64,000 bases of DNA from Prinia subflava (lineage: Eukaryota > Chordata > Aves > Passeriformes > Cisticolidae), in NCBI RefSeq assembly GCF_021018805.1, contig NC_086247.1:94285338-94349337 (forward strand), given 5' to 3'. Every line of letters starts with the position of its first letter. The first letter of the stretch is position 1. Below, piece after piece: positions 1-13,300 of this stretch. The translations under genes were made by a program, and so were the position numbers. The notes beneath the pieces are model-generated. The model saw only the letters and a list, made by a program, of their open reading frames with translations, did not search any database and had not been told where the DNA came from.

Positions 1-1236
1 ATGCGATTTTTTATATAAGGTCTTCTTTAGCAGGATATGAAGAGATTTGTTTGCCAGTGTAATAAACTAGTAAATGAACAGGACTTGGTTCCTGTCCAGT
101 GAAGCTGGCAGATTGGTCAGTTCAAGTGGAGATCCTAAGATTTTTATCCCAACATTCAAACTGCGTTTTGATAAACCACCACACATAAAATATGCAATGT
201 ACAAAGCCAGTGCATCTTCCCAAAGTAGGGGAAGGATTATATTTGAACCTCATGTTAAGTTAAACATTAAGATGGCTGTTCATGATCTTATTAATGTTTT
301 TAATATAGTAGGTTTATGAATCAAAATACTAGGTGATAAAGAAGAAAAATAAAATTATGAACACATTTTCATGACTTCTGGTGACTTTCCAGTCATTCAT
401 TACAGGTGGGATTGTCAAAACACCGCAGTCCTGGGCTAATGCTCCTGTTGTCATCAGTGTCAGCTGGAGAGGGCATCTCTGATGCCCCTGTTTTTGCAGG
501 AGATGGGATGATCCAGGCCCATCATTTTTCATCCTTTTTCACATGCCCTTTTTAGGACTAGCCACAGACTCAAAGTGTCAGGCATGAACACTAGAATACA
601 CACCTATTTGTAATAAAGGATGCAGACATGCCTAATTTGCATAGCGTAATTGTGTTTGAATGCCCTTACAACAGCATATAACAACCATTGAAATGAAAAA
701 AAACCCCTTAAAATACCATTCCAGGACAATATATGAGTTAGTTAAATTTTTAGAGAGACTTTGTACTATAGGATTCAGAGCTGGATAAGATATGTGGGTG
801 GCACAGGGCTATAGTCTATCCCATTGATCCACTCTTTTGACAGGTGGTAGATGTCCAGGTTAAGCTCTTACCTAATTGCTATTGACACAGTGTGGATAGG
901 GAATGAGCAGATGCTGCTCTCCAGGTAGAGGGACCCATGGGCTGGAACAGAGAGACCCTCTCAAAGACCTTACTGTTGACAATGCTTTAGCTGCAGCTTG
1001 CACTATTCTGTTTATTATTTATTTTTGTTGATAAGGCTAAATCCTGGGAAGAGTTGGAATGTGCTGTTCTACACAGTATGTATGCCACCTTTTCAGGGTA
1101 TTGTGAATACTCATTATCAGAGAGGCTGGTTAAAATTATGTCACCTCCAAACAGAGGTAGCTTTTTCTTGCATGCACACTTTTGGTACCAACTGAAGCAT
1201 ATCCAGGGGACAGAAGTGTGGTGTTCTTGTTGCTTG
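1..1236. other. AT-rich unique DNA, no gene seen
   Basis: I see no exon, RNA gene or recognisable retroelement here. Short open frames (for example 74-319 plus and 329-532 minus) have no family resemblance and are of chance length. Confidence 0.6.
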
Positions 1237-1301
1237 TCTCTCTCTCTCTCTTTTATTCCCCCTTTCTTTTTTTTTTTTGTTTTGTTTTTTTTTTGTTTTG
1301 T

Positions 1302-1330
<29 letters not shown>
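1237..1330. repeat. Compound simple repeat: (TC)n, poly-T, (TTTTG)n
   Basis: A TC run (1237-1250) is followed by a T-rich stretch and then a nearly pure TTTTG pentanucleotide run of about eight units (1291-1329). Frames crossing it on either strand encode only low-complexity sequence. Confidence 0.95.
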
Positions 1331-1332
<2 letters not shown>

Positions 1333-2200
1333 GGAATAAATAAATAACAAGGAGGATATTTGAGATTTTTTTAAAAAAGGTGTAAATTTAAAACAACCTC
1401 TCTCCATAATGAATTGTCAGTTCTTATTTATTTTTTTGACTACACAGTCTGTAAGCATTTCAAATTAAGCGTGTCTTGCCATGCCAGTCCTCTGCTTGAA
1501 GGTAAGGTTACCAAAACCCCCTCCAAAGCCACACGCAAGGGCCATTGCTAAGGTGTTTTTGTGTGTGAGGAGGCTGCCACCAGCTCTTCTCCAGGACACC
1601 CGGTGGTGCTGTGTGTATGGAAGCAGAAAGAGAGCAAGGGAGCTCCAAATCTGTTTCCCTTGCTCCTCTTCACTGCATTAGCTTATCATTTTTTATCATT
1701 TTTGCCCTCTCCATCTTGCCTGTACCCAAGAGGTCAGCATGTGAAAAGCACTATATAGTGTAAACATCGCTGTGAAATAGCTAATTTGCCACAGTGGCAG
1801 GGGGTCTCATTGCTACTCCTCTACCTCCCTTTTTCTTTCAAACATTTGACAGCACTTCCTCCTCCTGCCACCTCCTGACCTGAATCAGGGACACAACATG
1901 TGATCGTTTGTTCATCAATTATGTAACATCAGCAGGACAGGAGTTTTTCTGGGCTCTGGATCCCCCCCGTGCTTTTCCCCAAACCTTTCCTCCCTTCTAA
2001 AACATTGACCCAAATGAAGTCATGCCCAAAGACTCTATGAACATACTGAATTAGGGCAGTGGGAATGAGAGATAGTGAACAGAATGGTACAGATGTTTGT
2101 GGTTTTAACCTTTTTGTTGGCGTGCGAGTGTTGATTCCCATGTACTGTCTGCACTGAGTCAGTGCAAATTCTCCATGCCAGCTCTTAGCCCTCTAGTGCC
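1331..2200. other. Unique DNA, no gene seen
   Basis: No retroelement or convincing exon is visible. The stretch from about 1480 to 2130 is moderately GC-richer than its surroundings and repeat-free, but the frames in it (1481-1681 plus, 1929-2141 minus) do not resemble any family I know. Confidence 0.5.
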
Positions 2201-2620
2201 TGAGTTTTGTCACATCCACAGTTTTCTTTCTTTCTCCTGTAGCTTTTATGTGACCCCCGAGCTCATAATATTCCACACGCTGAGTGTCAGCTGAGTCCAA
2301 ACAAAGAGACCTTTCTACTCTAGCAGAAATTCGTTAAAGTCTCCGGCATCAGAATTTACGGCAGCTTTCTTTTGAAATGCTTGACATTTCCTCACAATTT
2401 CTTAGATATACTTGGTGGGTAAAGTGCGTCATCTTTGTTTGAATTTATCACACATAATAAGCCATTTTCTCCCAGTTTAATGTCATCCCCTCGGTAACCA
2501 GGAGGTCGGAGGCAACAACGCAAAAACAGCAAATTTGTCAATGGAATGTGTAAAGCTTAGTATAAATTTATCTTGTCCTAATCCCTTGGCCCCTTTTCAT
2601 ACCATGATTTTTCATATGCA
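2201..2620. promoter_or_regulatory. Candidate conserved non-coding element
   Basis: This block is repeat-free and keeps several CpGs (near 2255, 2277, 2331, 2343, 2358, 2428, 2492, 2506 and 2519) in an otherwise CpG-poor neighbourhood. It carries motif-like words: CTTTGTTTG (forkhead/SOX-like, about 2433), CGGTAACCAGG (about 2492), TTTGTCAATGG (about 2534) and CCTAATCCC (OTX/PITX-like, about 2577). It has no long open frame. I infer an enhancer-like element; conservation was not tested. Confidence 0.35.
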
Positions 2621-2950
2621 TATGAGAATTTTCAGAGTATTGGTTTCTCACACATTTCACTGCCTGTAGACAGAGCTGAAATACAGGCTGAGCTGTCAAC
2701 TTCCATCAAGGCAAATTAAAAAAAAAAAAAAGGTTCCATACAGTAAACTGTGTTTCACTCTCCCAACCTCCATGCTCTTTGAAGCTGAACACTGTTCCCT
2801 CGATATTTTTTCTACTTGCATAGAACTCGTCAGATTCTCTGCAGAAATAAAATTAAATAAATGCAACTAATTGGTAACTTTTTCCCTTCATGAACTGAAT
2901 TGAGCGTCACTGAGACCCAGAAGTCCTGTTTTATAGAATCCTATTTAAAT

Positions 2951-2983
2951 AGAAAGAAAGGAAGAAAGAAAGAACGAGAGAGA
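2951..2983. repeat. (GAAA)n / (GA)n purine repeat
   Basis: An imperfect AGAAAGAAAGG-type tract runs into GAGAGA. It is short and interrupted. Confidence 0.85.
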
Positions 2984-5570
2984 TAAAAAAACCCTCAGTT
3001 TATGCTTCAGGTCATCCACGCAAAGACTTCAGACAGCAGTAAAACTCACAGAACAATTCTCTTTTCCTGGATGCTCTCTGCCTGCACCTAGCCATTGCTG
3101 TGACATTTCAAAGTGAAGATCTGCTGTTGCAGAGGTTACCTAACTGTTTATTCTTAAAATAACTTTGAAACTTCAGGCCTGCTTCTTCTTGGAAATTGGG
3201 AAAAGGTCAGTACATTTATTAAAGGGATAAATAGCTGATGTTAACTCTTAAAACAAGGTATCCCTGAAGACATTTACTGTAACCAGGAGTTACACTGAAT
3301 TTTATTAGACCAATTTTGTGTGTTAAAGGAATTCTGTGATACTTCTTTAGTCCCAGGTTTAGTGTGATTTTTTTAAGAGGATTCCACATGAGCAGGAATA
3401 AACAGAAACAATTCCATAAATATTTATCTAATTTATTAGCTTGGAAAAAAATGAATCACAAATTTGATCAAAATAGAAAAAAAAATCATAGTGATTTATT
3501 TATTATAAATTTATTTAGATGTGTTGCTCATGAAAAGCTGATGGTGAAATAAACCAAAACCCAATAGTAAAGCTATCCATTCCAGGTTAATTAAATAAAA
3601 ATTTCCAATCTAGCTGATGACTTCACCAGGGCAAGCTCTTAATTGTGAATTTATCAATTTGGAGCCCAAAAGTACTAACAAAGCAGAAACATATGCTTCA
3701 AACATCTACATCAGGTATGTTAATAATTTTATGTTACAATATGAATGTGTTGCACCAAACATTTTCAGAGGTGGTGAGGTAGGGCTTTTTTCAGTTTTAG
3801 TTTTTGTGCAGACAGCATCCTGTTAAATGGATGACAGGTGACAATGCCAAGTAACTTTACAGTCTTAACCACATTGTGATAGATGGACATTCTCTGCTAC
3901 AGAACTATTAGACCCCAAATATCTTTTGGATAATCAAATGTCATTTATTATATGTTTTCTGGTGGGAACAGCACAGCAGGAATGGTTCAGTGTCATTTCC
4001 TTAGTAACGGTGAATGAGGTTTGAGAGGGTCTGAGACTCGGACAAACTGTGTCCCGTTTCTCTGTTCATTTCCAGTCTCTAAAGTACAAGCACAAAATCT
4101 TGTCAGGACAGTAATATTTCTGTTCATGGTCTGCTCTAGAGCTAGGAAAGGTAAAAGAGCAGAGCAGCTTAATAAGACGGAAAAGTCAGCTGAAGAATCA
4201 CAGGACTCATTGCTTTGGATTCTTGCTGACACTTCTTGCCTTTCATTTCTTCTGTGGTGCAGCCCATCCAGCTCTTATCTTTTACTCTAGCATCACAGGT
4301 TTTAATATTCAAAGCAAATGAAAAGAATCATTTATTTACACAGTGTTTAGACATCATGATGCTTGCTGTCAGTACAGGTCTCAAACAATTTACTGGAACA
4401 GGCTGGAGAAGACTGCAAGTTGTTTAGACTGCCAGCATTGGTGACTATGTAACCAAAACAAGTGATAGTCAAATTCAGCACATTCATTCCCCCATTGCAG
4501 GGGATCAAAGGTTTGCCCTGAGAATCAGAAATTAAGGCATGCCACTGGAAGTACTCAACAAGTAGTCAAGTACCCCAAAAGATTTTTATTCTATCCTGCA
4601 GCCCAGGCACTTTGCTTTTCTGGAAGAAATACTAGGAAAAACTGACAATCTCATCTGTTCTGGCAAGTCTCATACTGTTATTAAGAATCAGCCCACATAT
4701 CACTGTTTGGGAGCTAGGTTCTGTCTGGTGTTTGTGTTGTTTACTTCCTTATAAAATGTTTTTAATAGCTGATAGGAAAAAATACCAAACCCATATTTAG
4801 TGTAATTTCACTGGATGCTTTCAATATAGTTTTAAGAGAGAAACACTGATTTTTTCTAAATACATCTGACCAAAATCTCCAGAAGGACTCTTCAATTTTT
4901 TTTTTTTCCTGGGGTGGGTGGGTGAAGTTAGTGATATGGGACATGCAGTGCTTTTTTTAGTTTCTTAAAGCACAGTCCTATATGGTCCTGAGCTACTACC
5001 TGATTTTCTCTTTTGCCAAACTATCAGATAAAGATATAAATCTGTTAAATTGGCCTGACCACGTTAAGAGTAAAACCAGAGAACTAGAACTGACAAAACA
5101 TCTAATTTTCTGTTTTCTTAGTAATCTTTTTTTCTAATAGAATGAGCATATTTAATCAACTAACACTGCTTATGTGGATAAATACGGCTTTACAACAGGT
5201 AGTATACAGTTATTCATATTTCCAGTCAACATTTTACCTGGCAATGGTTAATGTTCTGAAACTCTCTTTGTTATTCACAGCCTTGTGATCTTACATGGCC
5301 GCTGGTCTTACTGATCCTTTGAAAACGTGCAGAAATCCAGGGTAACTTAATTGACTTAAATTAGGTAAATGCAACAGGCGACTGGTAGGAAACTGGGATG
5401 AAGGACTGAGGGTCCACTGATGACTCTCCAGTATTTATTTTACTGATGGCTGATTTTTTGAGGTTATACTGAATAGTGCTTTTCAGGTAAATTAGTGATA
5501 ACTAAGGGTACTTAGTGCTGTGCAAACCTTTGTTCTCTTGTTTTCTCTGTGTTCAACCTGCTCAGGTTTC
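2984..5570. other. AT-rich unique DNA, no gene seen
   Basis: No retroelement or RNA gene is recognised. Overlapping frames at 3993-4290 on both strands (79 and 89 codons) have no recognisable domain and are probably chance. Confidence 0.55.
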
Positions 5571-5650
5571 TGGTTGGCTTTTGGTTTTGGGGGATTTTGT
5601 TTTGTTTTTGTTGGTTTGTTGTTGTTGCTGGGGTTTGTTTGTTTATTTTT
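5571..5650. repeat. T/G-rich low-complexity tract
   Basis: Interspersed GTTTT, GTTG and GTTT words give an imperfect T/G tract. The frames on both strands at 5492-5862 owe much of their length to it. Confidence 0.8.
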
Positions 5651-7620
5651 CTTAGAAGCTTGTGGCAGAAGATCACATACATCCCTGCATTGCATTGTGT
5701 GGTCATTCTTACATAACTGATGGCACCATTATTGCAGGAGGACAGAAATATAACATGGAAAAATACTCTAGTTATATTTCTGTTGGTTTTGACTGTATTT
5801 GAGTTCTTACTAAATGATTTGCAGACACAAAACTGCGTTTGAAACATTAGTGATGCTTCCATTACACAGAAGTAGCTTTGGAAAACATGACTGATTGGGT
5901 GTCAAGAAGGCCAAACATAGGGTCACTATGAAGAAATGTGTCTTGACCTCATGCCACATCTGAGCTCTTTTCAAGTTCTCACAATTAAAGTCTCTTTCAA
6001 AGCATCAAATACGTATTCTTTCCTCTGGTGTCTAACTAAAGGAAGAATTTTCTCTACTAAGTTCCTCATGGGTCTGTCATTCTGTAGCTCTGTTACCCAT
6101 CATATACACAAACAGGGTCCTAAATCTGTGTCCGTTGTACTGAAATTGATTTTTCAGTAAAGATAGAAGCTGTTGTATTCCACCCACATAGAAGAGAGTT
6201 TTCTGTACATGAAATGAGAATGTGCTATGTATTTACCTTCTATTCACTTCATTCTGTGAGTGAGAAGGGTAGCCACTTCCTGCTGGAAGATTGCTTCAAC
6301 TGAGCAGTTTGAGGCAAATTAATTATAAATATTCAACTTAGGTTTTGGATATTTTTTAAACCATGCAGTCTATTTCTGCATTCATATAATTTTCAAAATA
6401 TCTTCTATATTTATATAATTTCCCCTGCTATAATTTAATGTGCATATTGCAGTTGCCAAGGAGTAGATGAAATGATATGCCCTGTGGTGATTACCTTAAG
6501 AAAATATTTTAGAGACAAATATGTGGTAAAGTATTAGTGTACTATTAGCAAAAAATCACCAAAGACAAGTTACTCTGAGGTTAACTTGAAAAATGAAAGG
6601 CTTGTTGAGATTAAAATAGTGTATCTTACATTAAGAAACTTAAGAATTGAGTCCACTTCATTGAAAGAGTTGAGATGTGATTTCATTTCAGCATATAAGA
6701 TGAAGGAGAAAAAAGACAAAAAACCCAGTTCTGTAACCTAATGAAGAAATTAATGACAAAAGAGCTAATGGATGGAAGCTAATTAAAAAGACAAACTTGA
6801 ACAAAAAATATGGCATGCACTAATAAGAGTCAAATCATTAAAAGATGGAACTATTCCACTATCAGGGGAAAACCTGGCTTTTCCATCTTTTGATTCGTCC
6901 AGATAAATGCTAATTTATTCTCTGTGAATGTTCATTTGTCAAACACGCATTCCTGCACTTAATACAGTGGTAATTAGGTCAAATCTATTATCTGTAAGAT
7001 ATATAAGAATATATTCAACTCTCTGACTCAAAGCACCCACTGTGGATCATTTCCAAAATTAAAAGGTAGAAGAAAAACCACAAAGTTAATACACACACTG
7101 TCCCGTCCTTTTATTTTGACAATGATGCAAGTGCAAAGTATATACTTGTGCAGTGTTACTTGATGATAACTCTGAAAGCATGTGGCATTCTAGTTTTGGT
7201 GTCCTTTTACAAATGAGAAAAATGACTGTACTTGATGTTGGGCTTACATGAGAAACTGTGACCTGGTCTGAGTTAGGAGTTTATGTTGTGACCTGAAACT
7301 AGGCAGGTTGTCTGTTGTTCAAATTTAACTATAGCTGCTCTGTGGAATTCTAACTTAAACCAAGCATGAAGTCAGCTCTGTAAAGATCCTGAAATGGAAC
7401 TTGATTAGTTAACTGATAGGTCCTTGTTGTTTAGGGCCTACTTTTAGATTTTTTTAGTATTACTGAATTTAGGAATGGCAGGCATTAAGGGGTTTGGTAA
7501 TCTGGCAGAAAAAGATGTAGCATCATCCAATGGCTGAATATGAAATAAAGCATAATACCAGTGAAGATTAGCCTATCCAAATGAGGGCCAAGAAAGTTGG
7601 TGAAGTGCCTGGGAATTTAG
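5651..7620. other. AT-rich unique DNA, no gene seen
   Basis: The stretch is strongly AT-rich with many stop codons in all frames. I see no repeats or exons that I can name. Confidence 0.6.
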
Positions 7621-7687
7621 TAGTGCTGCATTAATGGCTGGACTTGATTATCTTGGAGGTCTTTTCCAATCTTAATTATACTATGCA
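7621..7687 (+). mobile_element. CR1 LINE 3' tail fragment
   Basis: The segment contains the characteristic CR1 3' wording: GGCTGGACTTGATTATCTTG, then GAGGTCTTTTCCAATCTTAA. This is the last ~60 bp of avian CR1 in plus orientation. It is heavily truncated, and the upstream boundary is uncertain and may extend to about 7560. Confidence 0.8.
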
Positions 7688-8631
7688 CTCACAGAAGGTG
7701 CATACCACTGGAGGTGGGATTGCCCTACTTGTCATTTTAGAATGTTGGGTTTGGGCAAGAGGAAGTTCTAAGGTACAGGGACAAGAGAGTAAAATTTACT
7801 GCCCTGAAATATCAAGTCATACAGGATCATCTCATGACTCTTTTTACTAGTAAAGCTTTGGAATCTATCCTGCATATTAAGCCAACTTTGTTATGTTTGC
7901 TTTTCTCCCTTACCCACCCTGTTCTACTTAGAAATGTCTTCATTACTTTGTTCCATTCAGATTACTTTAATCAAGGGGAGAGAGCCTAGGTAAAGTAGGA
8001 AATCTGACCTCCCAAGCTCTGAAGCAGCTGCCTGGTAACATGTGAGAACTCACAGTAGAGGAGAAAGAAAAGACACTAAAAATTTGATTTCATGAACTTC
8101 AGATTTATAGATAGCAAGAAGTCAGAAATCATTATGTATTACTCTGCATCTATCACTAAATCATGTAAGTGACAGTCAACCCAGAAAATATGCTGCCATC
8201 TTTAGTAAATGAAATTAAAACAGAAACTAAAATAAGATACTGAGAATAATCAACGAGATCATGCTGTCATACAAGTTATAATAATGGTACCTTTCATTCT
8301 TCTCTGGGGTGCTGTCTTTTCCTTCTCTTCAGCATATGTGCCCCAGAACAGAGATCTTGCATCTATATAACAGTAGTGCTGTTTAATCCAGAACATATGA
8401 TTAACTGATTCACCTGCTAATGTTGTCAGCTGGACCTCTCATAAATATCTCCTCCTCTTTAGGGACATTGTCTGCTGGAGAAGAATACAGTTAATTAATA
8501 GATTAATAAAGAGACAAGAGGGAGAAAACTCCAGCTTTGTGATCATGCCTTTTGTGTTTAATAGACTGTCTTTTCATGTTCACTGTTTTGCCCATATCAT
8601 AAATCTTCATTTTGAAGATACACCTTGCTGT
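7688..8631. other. Unique DNA flanking an LTR, no gene seen
   Basis: Nothing recognisable lies between the CR1 tail and the retroviral LTR. The LTR probably inserted directly at 8631/8632. Confidence 0.5.
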
Positions 8632-9211
8632 TGTGGTGCCTGTTTGCTTGAGGTACCTTCTCAATTGCGTGGCTAGCTCTGGCACCCTGGCTGCTTTCGG
8701 CACAGCCAGCAAGGCACGCAAGCTGGACCGACCCGCTGAGTCCTTGTCCTGAACAGCACCGGAGGACACAGGTGGAAAGAGGCGATGAAAGCAAACAAGG
8801 AAGGGAGGACTCTGCAGAGTTGTCACAAGAGCTTATTCGTGTCTCTTGCCAAACCTTCTCAGCTCTCCACACCTGCTCTGGCAGACCCTCGCTTGCCAGC
8901 TGACAGCAGCTTTTATGGGGTAGTGGGCTCAGCCAACCAGAGGTGATTTGGGAGCGGCTCCAGGGATAGTAGGCATCATCGGGAACCAACCCAGTAGGGG
9001 AAGGAGGGACCACCTCTGGTCCTGACCTATCACTTGATGCCCACCTTGGAATTTTCTAGCTCAGGGTGGAGGCTCCGAAATGACAGGCAGGCTCCAGAGG
9101 AGGGGAAATTCCAGGGTACAACCAAGTGGAAGTGGGAATAGGGGTACAAAGAACAAACCATTTAACGTAGTAAACTCACATGAAATAAATTAACAAAACC
9201 ACACTACCACA
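8632..9211 (-). mobile_element. Endogenous retrovirus LTR (ERVK-like), minus strand
   Basis: A 580-bp block is bounded by a perfect short inverted terminal repeat: TGTGGT at 8632 and ACCACA ending at 9211. Read on the minus strand, it has a TATA-like CATAAAAG (plus-strand 8910-8917) and an AATAAG polyadenylation-like signal (8832-8837) about 75 bp further on, in the order U3-R-U5. It is markedly GC-richer than its surroundings. A polypurine tract lies immediately upstream at 9212, so this is a 3' LTR. The open frames of 138 and 107 codons on the minus strand lie in the LTR and are not genes. I remember this wording from passerine ERVK-type LTRs, which was not verified. Confidence 0.85.
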
Positions 9212-9360
9212 TCTCCCCCTTTTCTTTTCAAAATGAGAATTCAGAGTCTGAGTTGGTGAACACCTTCCTATTTACAAAATAAAAGAGAGGCAGTGTGAAA
9301 AAAATATATATTCCTATCTGAAAGAGGAACAGTCATATTTTTCCTTGAAAGTCTTAAAAG
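9212..9360 (-). mobile_element. ERV internal stump with polypurine tract
   Basis: Directly abutting the LTR, the minus strand reads AAAAGAAAAGGGGGAGA, a classic retroviral polypurine tract that primes plus-strand DNA synthesis. About 130 bp of AT-rich sequence follows before a CR1 begins. No gag, pol or env frame survives. No partner LTR is found on the far side of the CR1, so the provirus is truncated. Confidence 0.65.
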
Positions 9361-10375
9361 GGTTGTAGTGATGAGGTGACATCAGGCTGGGAACCTGCCA
9401 CTTATGGAGTTCCACAGGGCTCCATCCTCAGCCTTGTGCTCTTCAACATCTTCATAAATTACTTGGATGCAGACTGGAAGGGATACTAAGAAATTTCACA
9501 GATGATACAAAACTGTGAGGAGCTGTTGGCTTTTACAAAGGCGGGAACGCCCTGAAGAGAGACCTTGACAAATTAGAGAGATGAGCAGTTACCAACCATT
9601 TGCAGTTCAACAAAGTCCTGGATTCTGTACCTGGGATGGGACAACCCTGGCTGTACATACAGACTGGGGAAGGAGATGCTGAAAAGCAGTCCTGTGGAAA
9701 AGGATGAGGGGGTCCTGGCCAATGTCAAGGTGAATCTGAGTCAGCAGTGCCCTGGCAGCCAGGAAGGTCAGTCCTGGGGAGCAACAGGCAGAGCATGGCC
9801 AGAGGGGACAGGGAGGGGATTGTCCCCTCTGCTCTGTAATGGGGAAGCCTCACCTCCAGTGCTGGGGGCAGTTTTGGGTGCCAAAATGTAAAAAGGATAT
9901 TAAACTGTTAGAAAATGCCCAAAGGAGGGCTGTAAGGATGGTGAAGGACCTTGAAGGTAAGCTGTGTGAGGAGCAGCTGAGGTCCCCTTGGTCTGTTCAC
10001 CCTGGAGAAGAGGAGACTGAGGGGAAAGCTCATCAGAATCTACAATTTCCTTGTGCGGGAAAGAGGATGGGCAGGCACTGATCTTTTCTCTGTGGTTCCC
10101 AGTGACAGGACCTGAGGGAATGGCCTGAAGTTGTGTCAGGGGAGGTTTAGGTTGGTTATTAGAAAAAGGGTCCTCACCCAGAGGGTGATTGGGCACTGGA
10201 ACAGGCTCCTCAGGCAAGTAGTCACAGCACCAAAAGTGACAGAGTTAAGAAGTGCTCAGCCTGCATGCTCAGGCACTTGATTCTTGAGGATGGTCCTGTG
10301 TAGGACCAGGAATTGGACTCGATGATCCTGAGGGTCCATTCCAACTCAGCATATTCTGTGAGGCTGTAATTAAAG
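9361..10375 (+). mobile_element. CR1 LINE, 5'-truncated, 3' ~1 kb
   Basis: The element retains the end of the CR1 reverse-transcriptase domain. A GVPQGS motif is readable from 9407, followed by VLFNIFIN. The catalytic box is readable as FTDDTKL at 9495-9515, where the family has FADD. Then come the CR1 3' open-frame region and the 3' UTR with the typical GGACTCGATGATCCTGAGGG wording near 10315. Stops and frameshifts break the frame, so it is dead. Open frames within it (9676-9891, 9839-10081, 9900-10217) are fragments. Confidence 0.95.
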
Positions 10376-13300
10376 ATGTGACCACTCTTAAAAACTAGAT
10401 ATGGAAAATACACCTGACTTTATGTCAAAGCTACTTGAGGCTGGTGACTTTTTATTGGTATTGGTGGAGTTGGTTTCTCAAAATCCTTTGACAGACATAA
10501 ATCAGATTTTATAGGAAGCTCAGAAAAAAATTACAGTAAAACATAGACTAACTTTCTATATGTTACTGCCAATTTTATCACGACTGTTTGCCAGGGACTT
10601 CTCTCTGAGTCACTGCCATCAGTTTACTTTTCACTGTCTGCCCAAATGTACATATTGTTATTTAGGTGTGACAAAGAGGGAGGGTGAATTTATCAGATAA
10701 ATTCAATAGCAGACTTCATCTGTAAGAAACAGGAAACACAGAAAACACTGAATAATGGATGAAGAGAAGTTCATATAATCAAGTCTATTTTATAATTTTA
10801 CCAGGTTTTTTTCCTAGATACTTCTTTCTGAGCCAAACCTACGGTCAGGTGGATAATTGAAGAAAAATGAGAAGTGAATGAAAGTTCTCCTTATTAAATG
10901 GGTGAAGATGTCATTAAATTTTTATATGCAATGATTGAAATTACGGAACATTCTTCTACATGCCATGCACAGAGAAGGATGTACTTCACAAAAGCATGTC
11001 AAAGTTGCTATCGTACCCGAGTCTAGAGTTTTGTCTCAGAAAAAAAATTGTCAGCAAGAATCAAATTCTGATTTAAAAATGCTATTAGCAGTAGTAAAAA
11101 TTTAGTCATTAACTACAATTTATCTAACTGGCAGCAGAGGCTGCTTATTAGAAATGAAAGAAAAATATACTAGGGAGAGCTGTTCAGGTCTTCTGGAATC
11201 AGTGGCTCTTGTGTGAGAGGAGGCACACAGCCACCCTTCTTGACACATATTGTGTCCCACATTGTCTGTTAGAAAAACAAAAATAAAATTTAAAAAAACC
11301 CCAACAAAGTATCATAAAAACAGCATGTTTTAAGTGCATGTGAAAGGCTTATACCTTATGTCAACTTCCCCCTGCCTCTAAACACCCCCTACAAGTCAGC
11401 ATCTGATGTGTGAATCTTTTTCAGCCTTGACATGCTAGATATATCAGAGAGAGATTGATGTATTTGCAATAAAAAGGGAACTGCAGCAAGCTTGGAACCA
11501 GTGAAATTTGCTGTTGTGAAAATGATGGCATTTTGATCCTGTGCAAGCCTCTAGCCCCTGCCCCCATCATCCAGAATAGCAGAAAAGCAGTTGCTGTATA
11601 AAGTTTATTGAGGCTTTAGAAAGCATCTGTAACTTCTGGGCACTGTAGTTCCAGTCAGTCTGCTCTCTGTGAGAACCCCCAGTGACTCAACAGTAAACTA
11701 CAATAAGCCTGAAATACAGGCTAGCCAGGAATTTGGAATGGTGTTGGCCACATATTTCTTCTGATAATAAGAAAGAAAAGCAAGATCTTTTAAAGAAAAA
11801 GTACAGATTTTGTTATAGATTTCCCCATATAAATATACAGTCATTTAAAAGGTATAAACAAGGCAGAAATCTCTCTCTTTAAGAGCATACGTTGGTAACA
11901 AATTCTGATAACAACAAATCAGAGGACTAGAGATGTTCATAGCTTAATCTACAAAGCTCCCTATTTGAAAATCCAAGACTTTACTATGTTTGTTTTCAAA
12001 CCAGGTATCCACAGTTTGTTAAATCCGGAATTCTCCTTCACCACTTCCATGAGAAGAATGCTACTAATCAAAGATTAAGATTTTGCAAAAAGAAAATAGC
12101 ATCAGATGTGATGCCACTGATTAAGACCAGTTTTAATCCAGCTGAGTAACACCTTAGGCCATTGGCCAGCAGGAATACAGGATGGAAATTTAGTTCAGGT
12201 TCTCAGGGATAGCTCCTAATTTTGAAGACTGCAGGCCAGACAAGAAATAGGAAACAATGAAGAAATAATTTACTATAATGGTTTGACTGGTGGCTAAAAT
12301 TTCTGTTTAGCATCTACTGAATTTTATGCCTTTGGAAAAATAGGAAAATGGCCAGAAAAAATAATCTATCTTTGCTTTCAAGAAATTTTACCAATATTTT
12401 ATCCATGGCCAGTGGATTTTTTCAAATACCTGCCCAACATAGCTGGTCTGGATTCTGAGTGTGTTTTCTGCTTAAACTGTGTCTTGTGCACTTGCCTTGG
12501 GAATGCTTCTTTTCTAGTGCTAAATTCAGGTGCAAAATCAGCAGAGCAAATAATGCCTTCTTCATTGCCCAAGAAGCAGAGGTGCAATTTACACATATAA
12601 TTCCAAAGGTTTTTTCTGTATTTGTAGGCTATTAGATAAGGAGATTCCAAGGTTCTGCTTGGTTTCTAATTTTAAGTCATCTATATGCACTGCAGCAGAA
12701 AACCAGCAGAAGAACATGAACCATCTAGTAAATACAAATCAGCATTGAAACAGAAATGTCAAAACTAGAAGAGGTTTAAGATATGTTTAGGACATACTGA
12801 ATCTCAACTGTCAACCTAGGCCATGCACAAGCTATTAAAAAATAATTAGCAAAGTATCTTTCTGTTCAAGTAATAAAAAAAAATTTAAAATTACCACTAT
12901 TAGAACTTAATTGACCTGCATTTATTGAGCATTAAAAAAAATTGTTACAGATAATGAGCTAGGAAAAAAATTGGAGATCTTCATAGCTGACATCAATGCA
13001 AAGTATCAGTGGCCTTTCAAAAAGGGAAAAAGAAATACCTGTATTTAAAAAGATTCAACAGAGATTCAAATGAGTGTGGTATTATGAAATCCACAGCTGA
13101 GCATCAGTTATTTTAGATCTCACTGCTGTTGATGTTCAAGGGCTAATAGTCGAATTATTCAGCTGTTTTCAAACCAAGCTTTGTTGCTCAAGGTAGTGCA
13201 TGACTGCAGATCTTGCTTTTGCTGTTGTGCCATTAGAGTTACAACTACTTTTATATTTATACAGTGTGTATAGGACTCAAGGAGAAGTGTGGGGAGAGAT

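Noticed and set aside
1054..1407. 97- and 88-codon frames with F/C- or K/T/N-rich repeats
   Set aside because: They are driven by the TTTTG and TC simple repeats.
8503..9013. Minus-strand frames of 107 and 138 codons
   Set aside because: They lie within or across the LTR at 8632-9211 and do not resemble retroviral proteins.
9676..10217. Frames of 71-105 codons
   Set aside because: They are pieces of the broken CR1 element.
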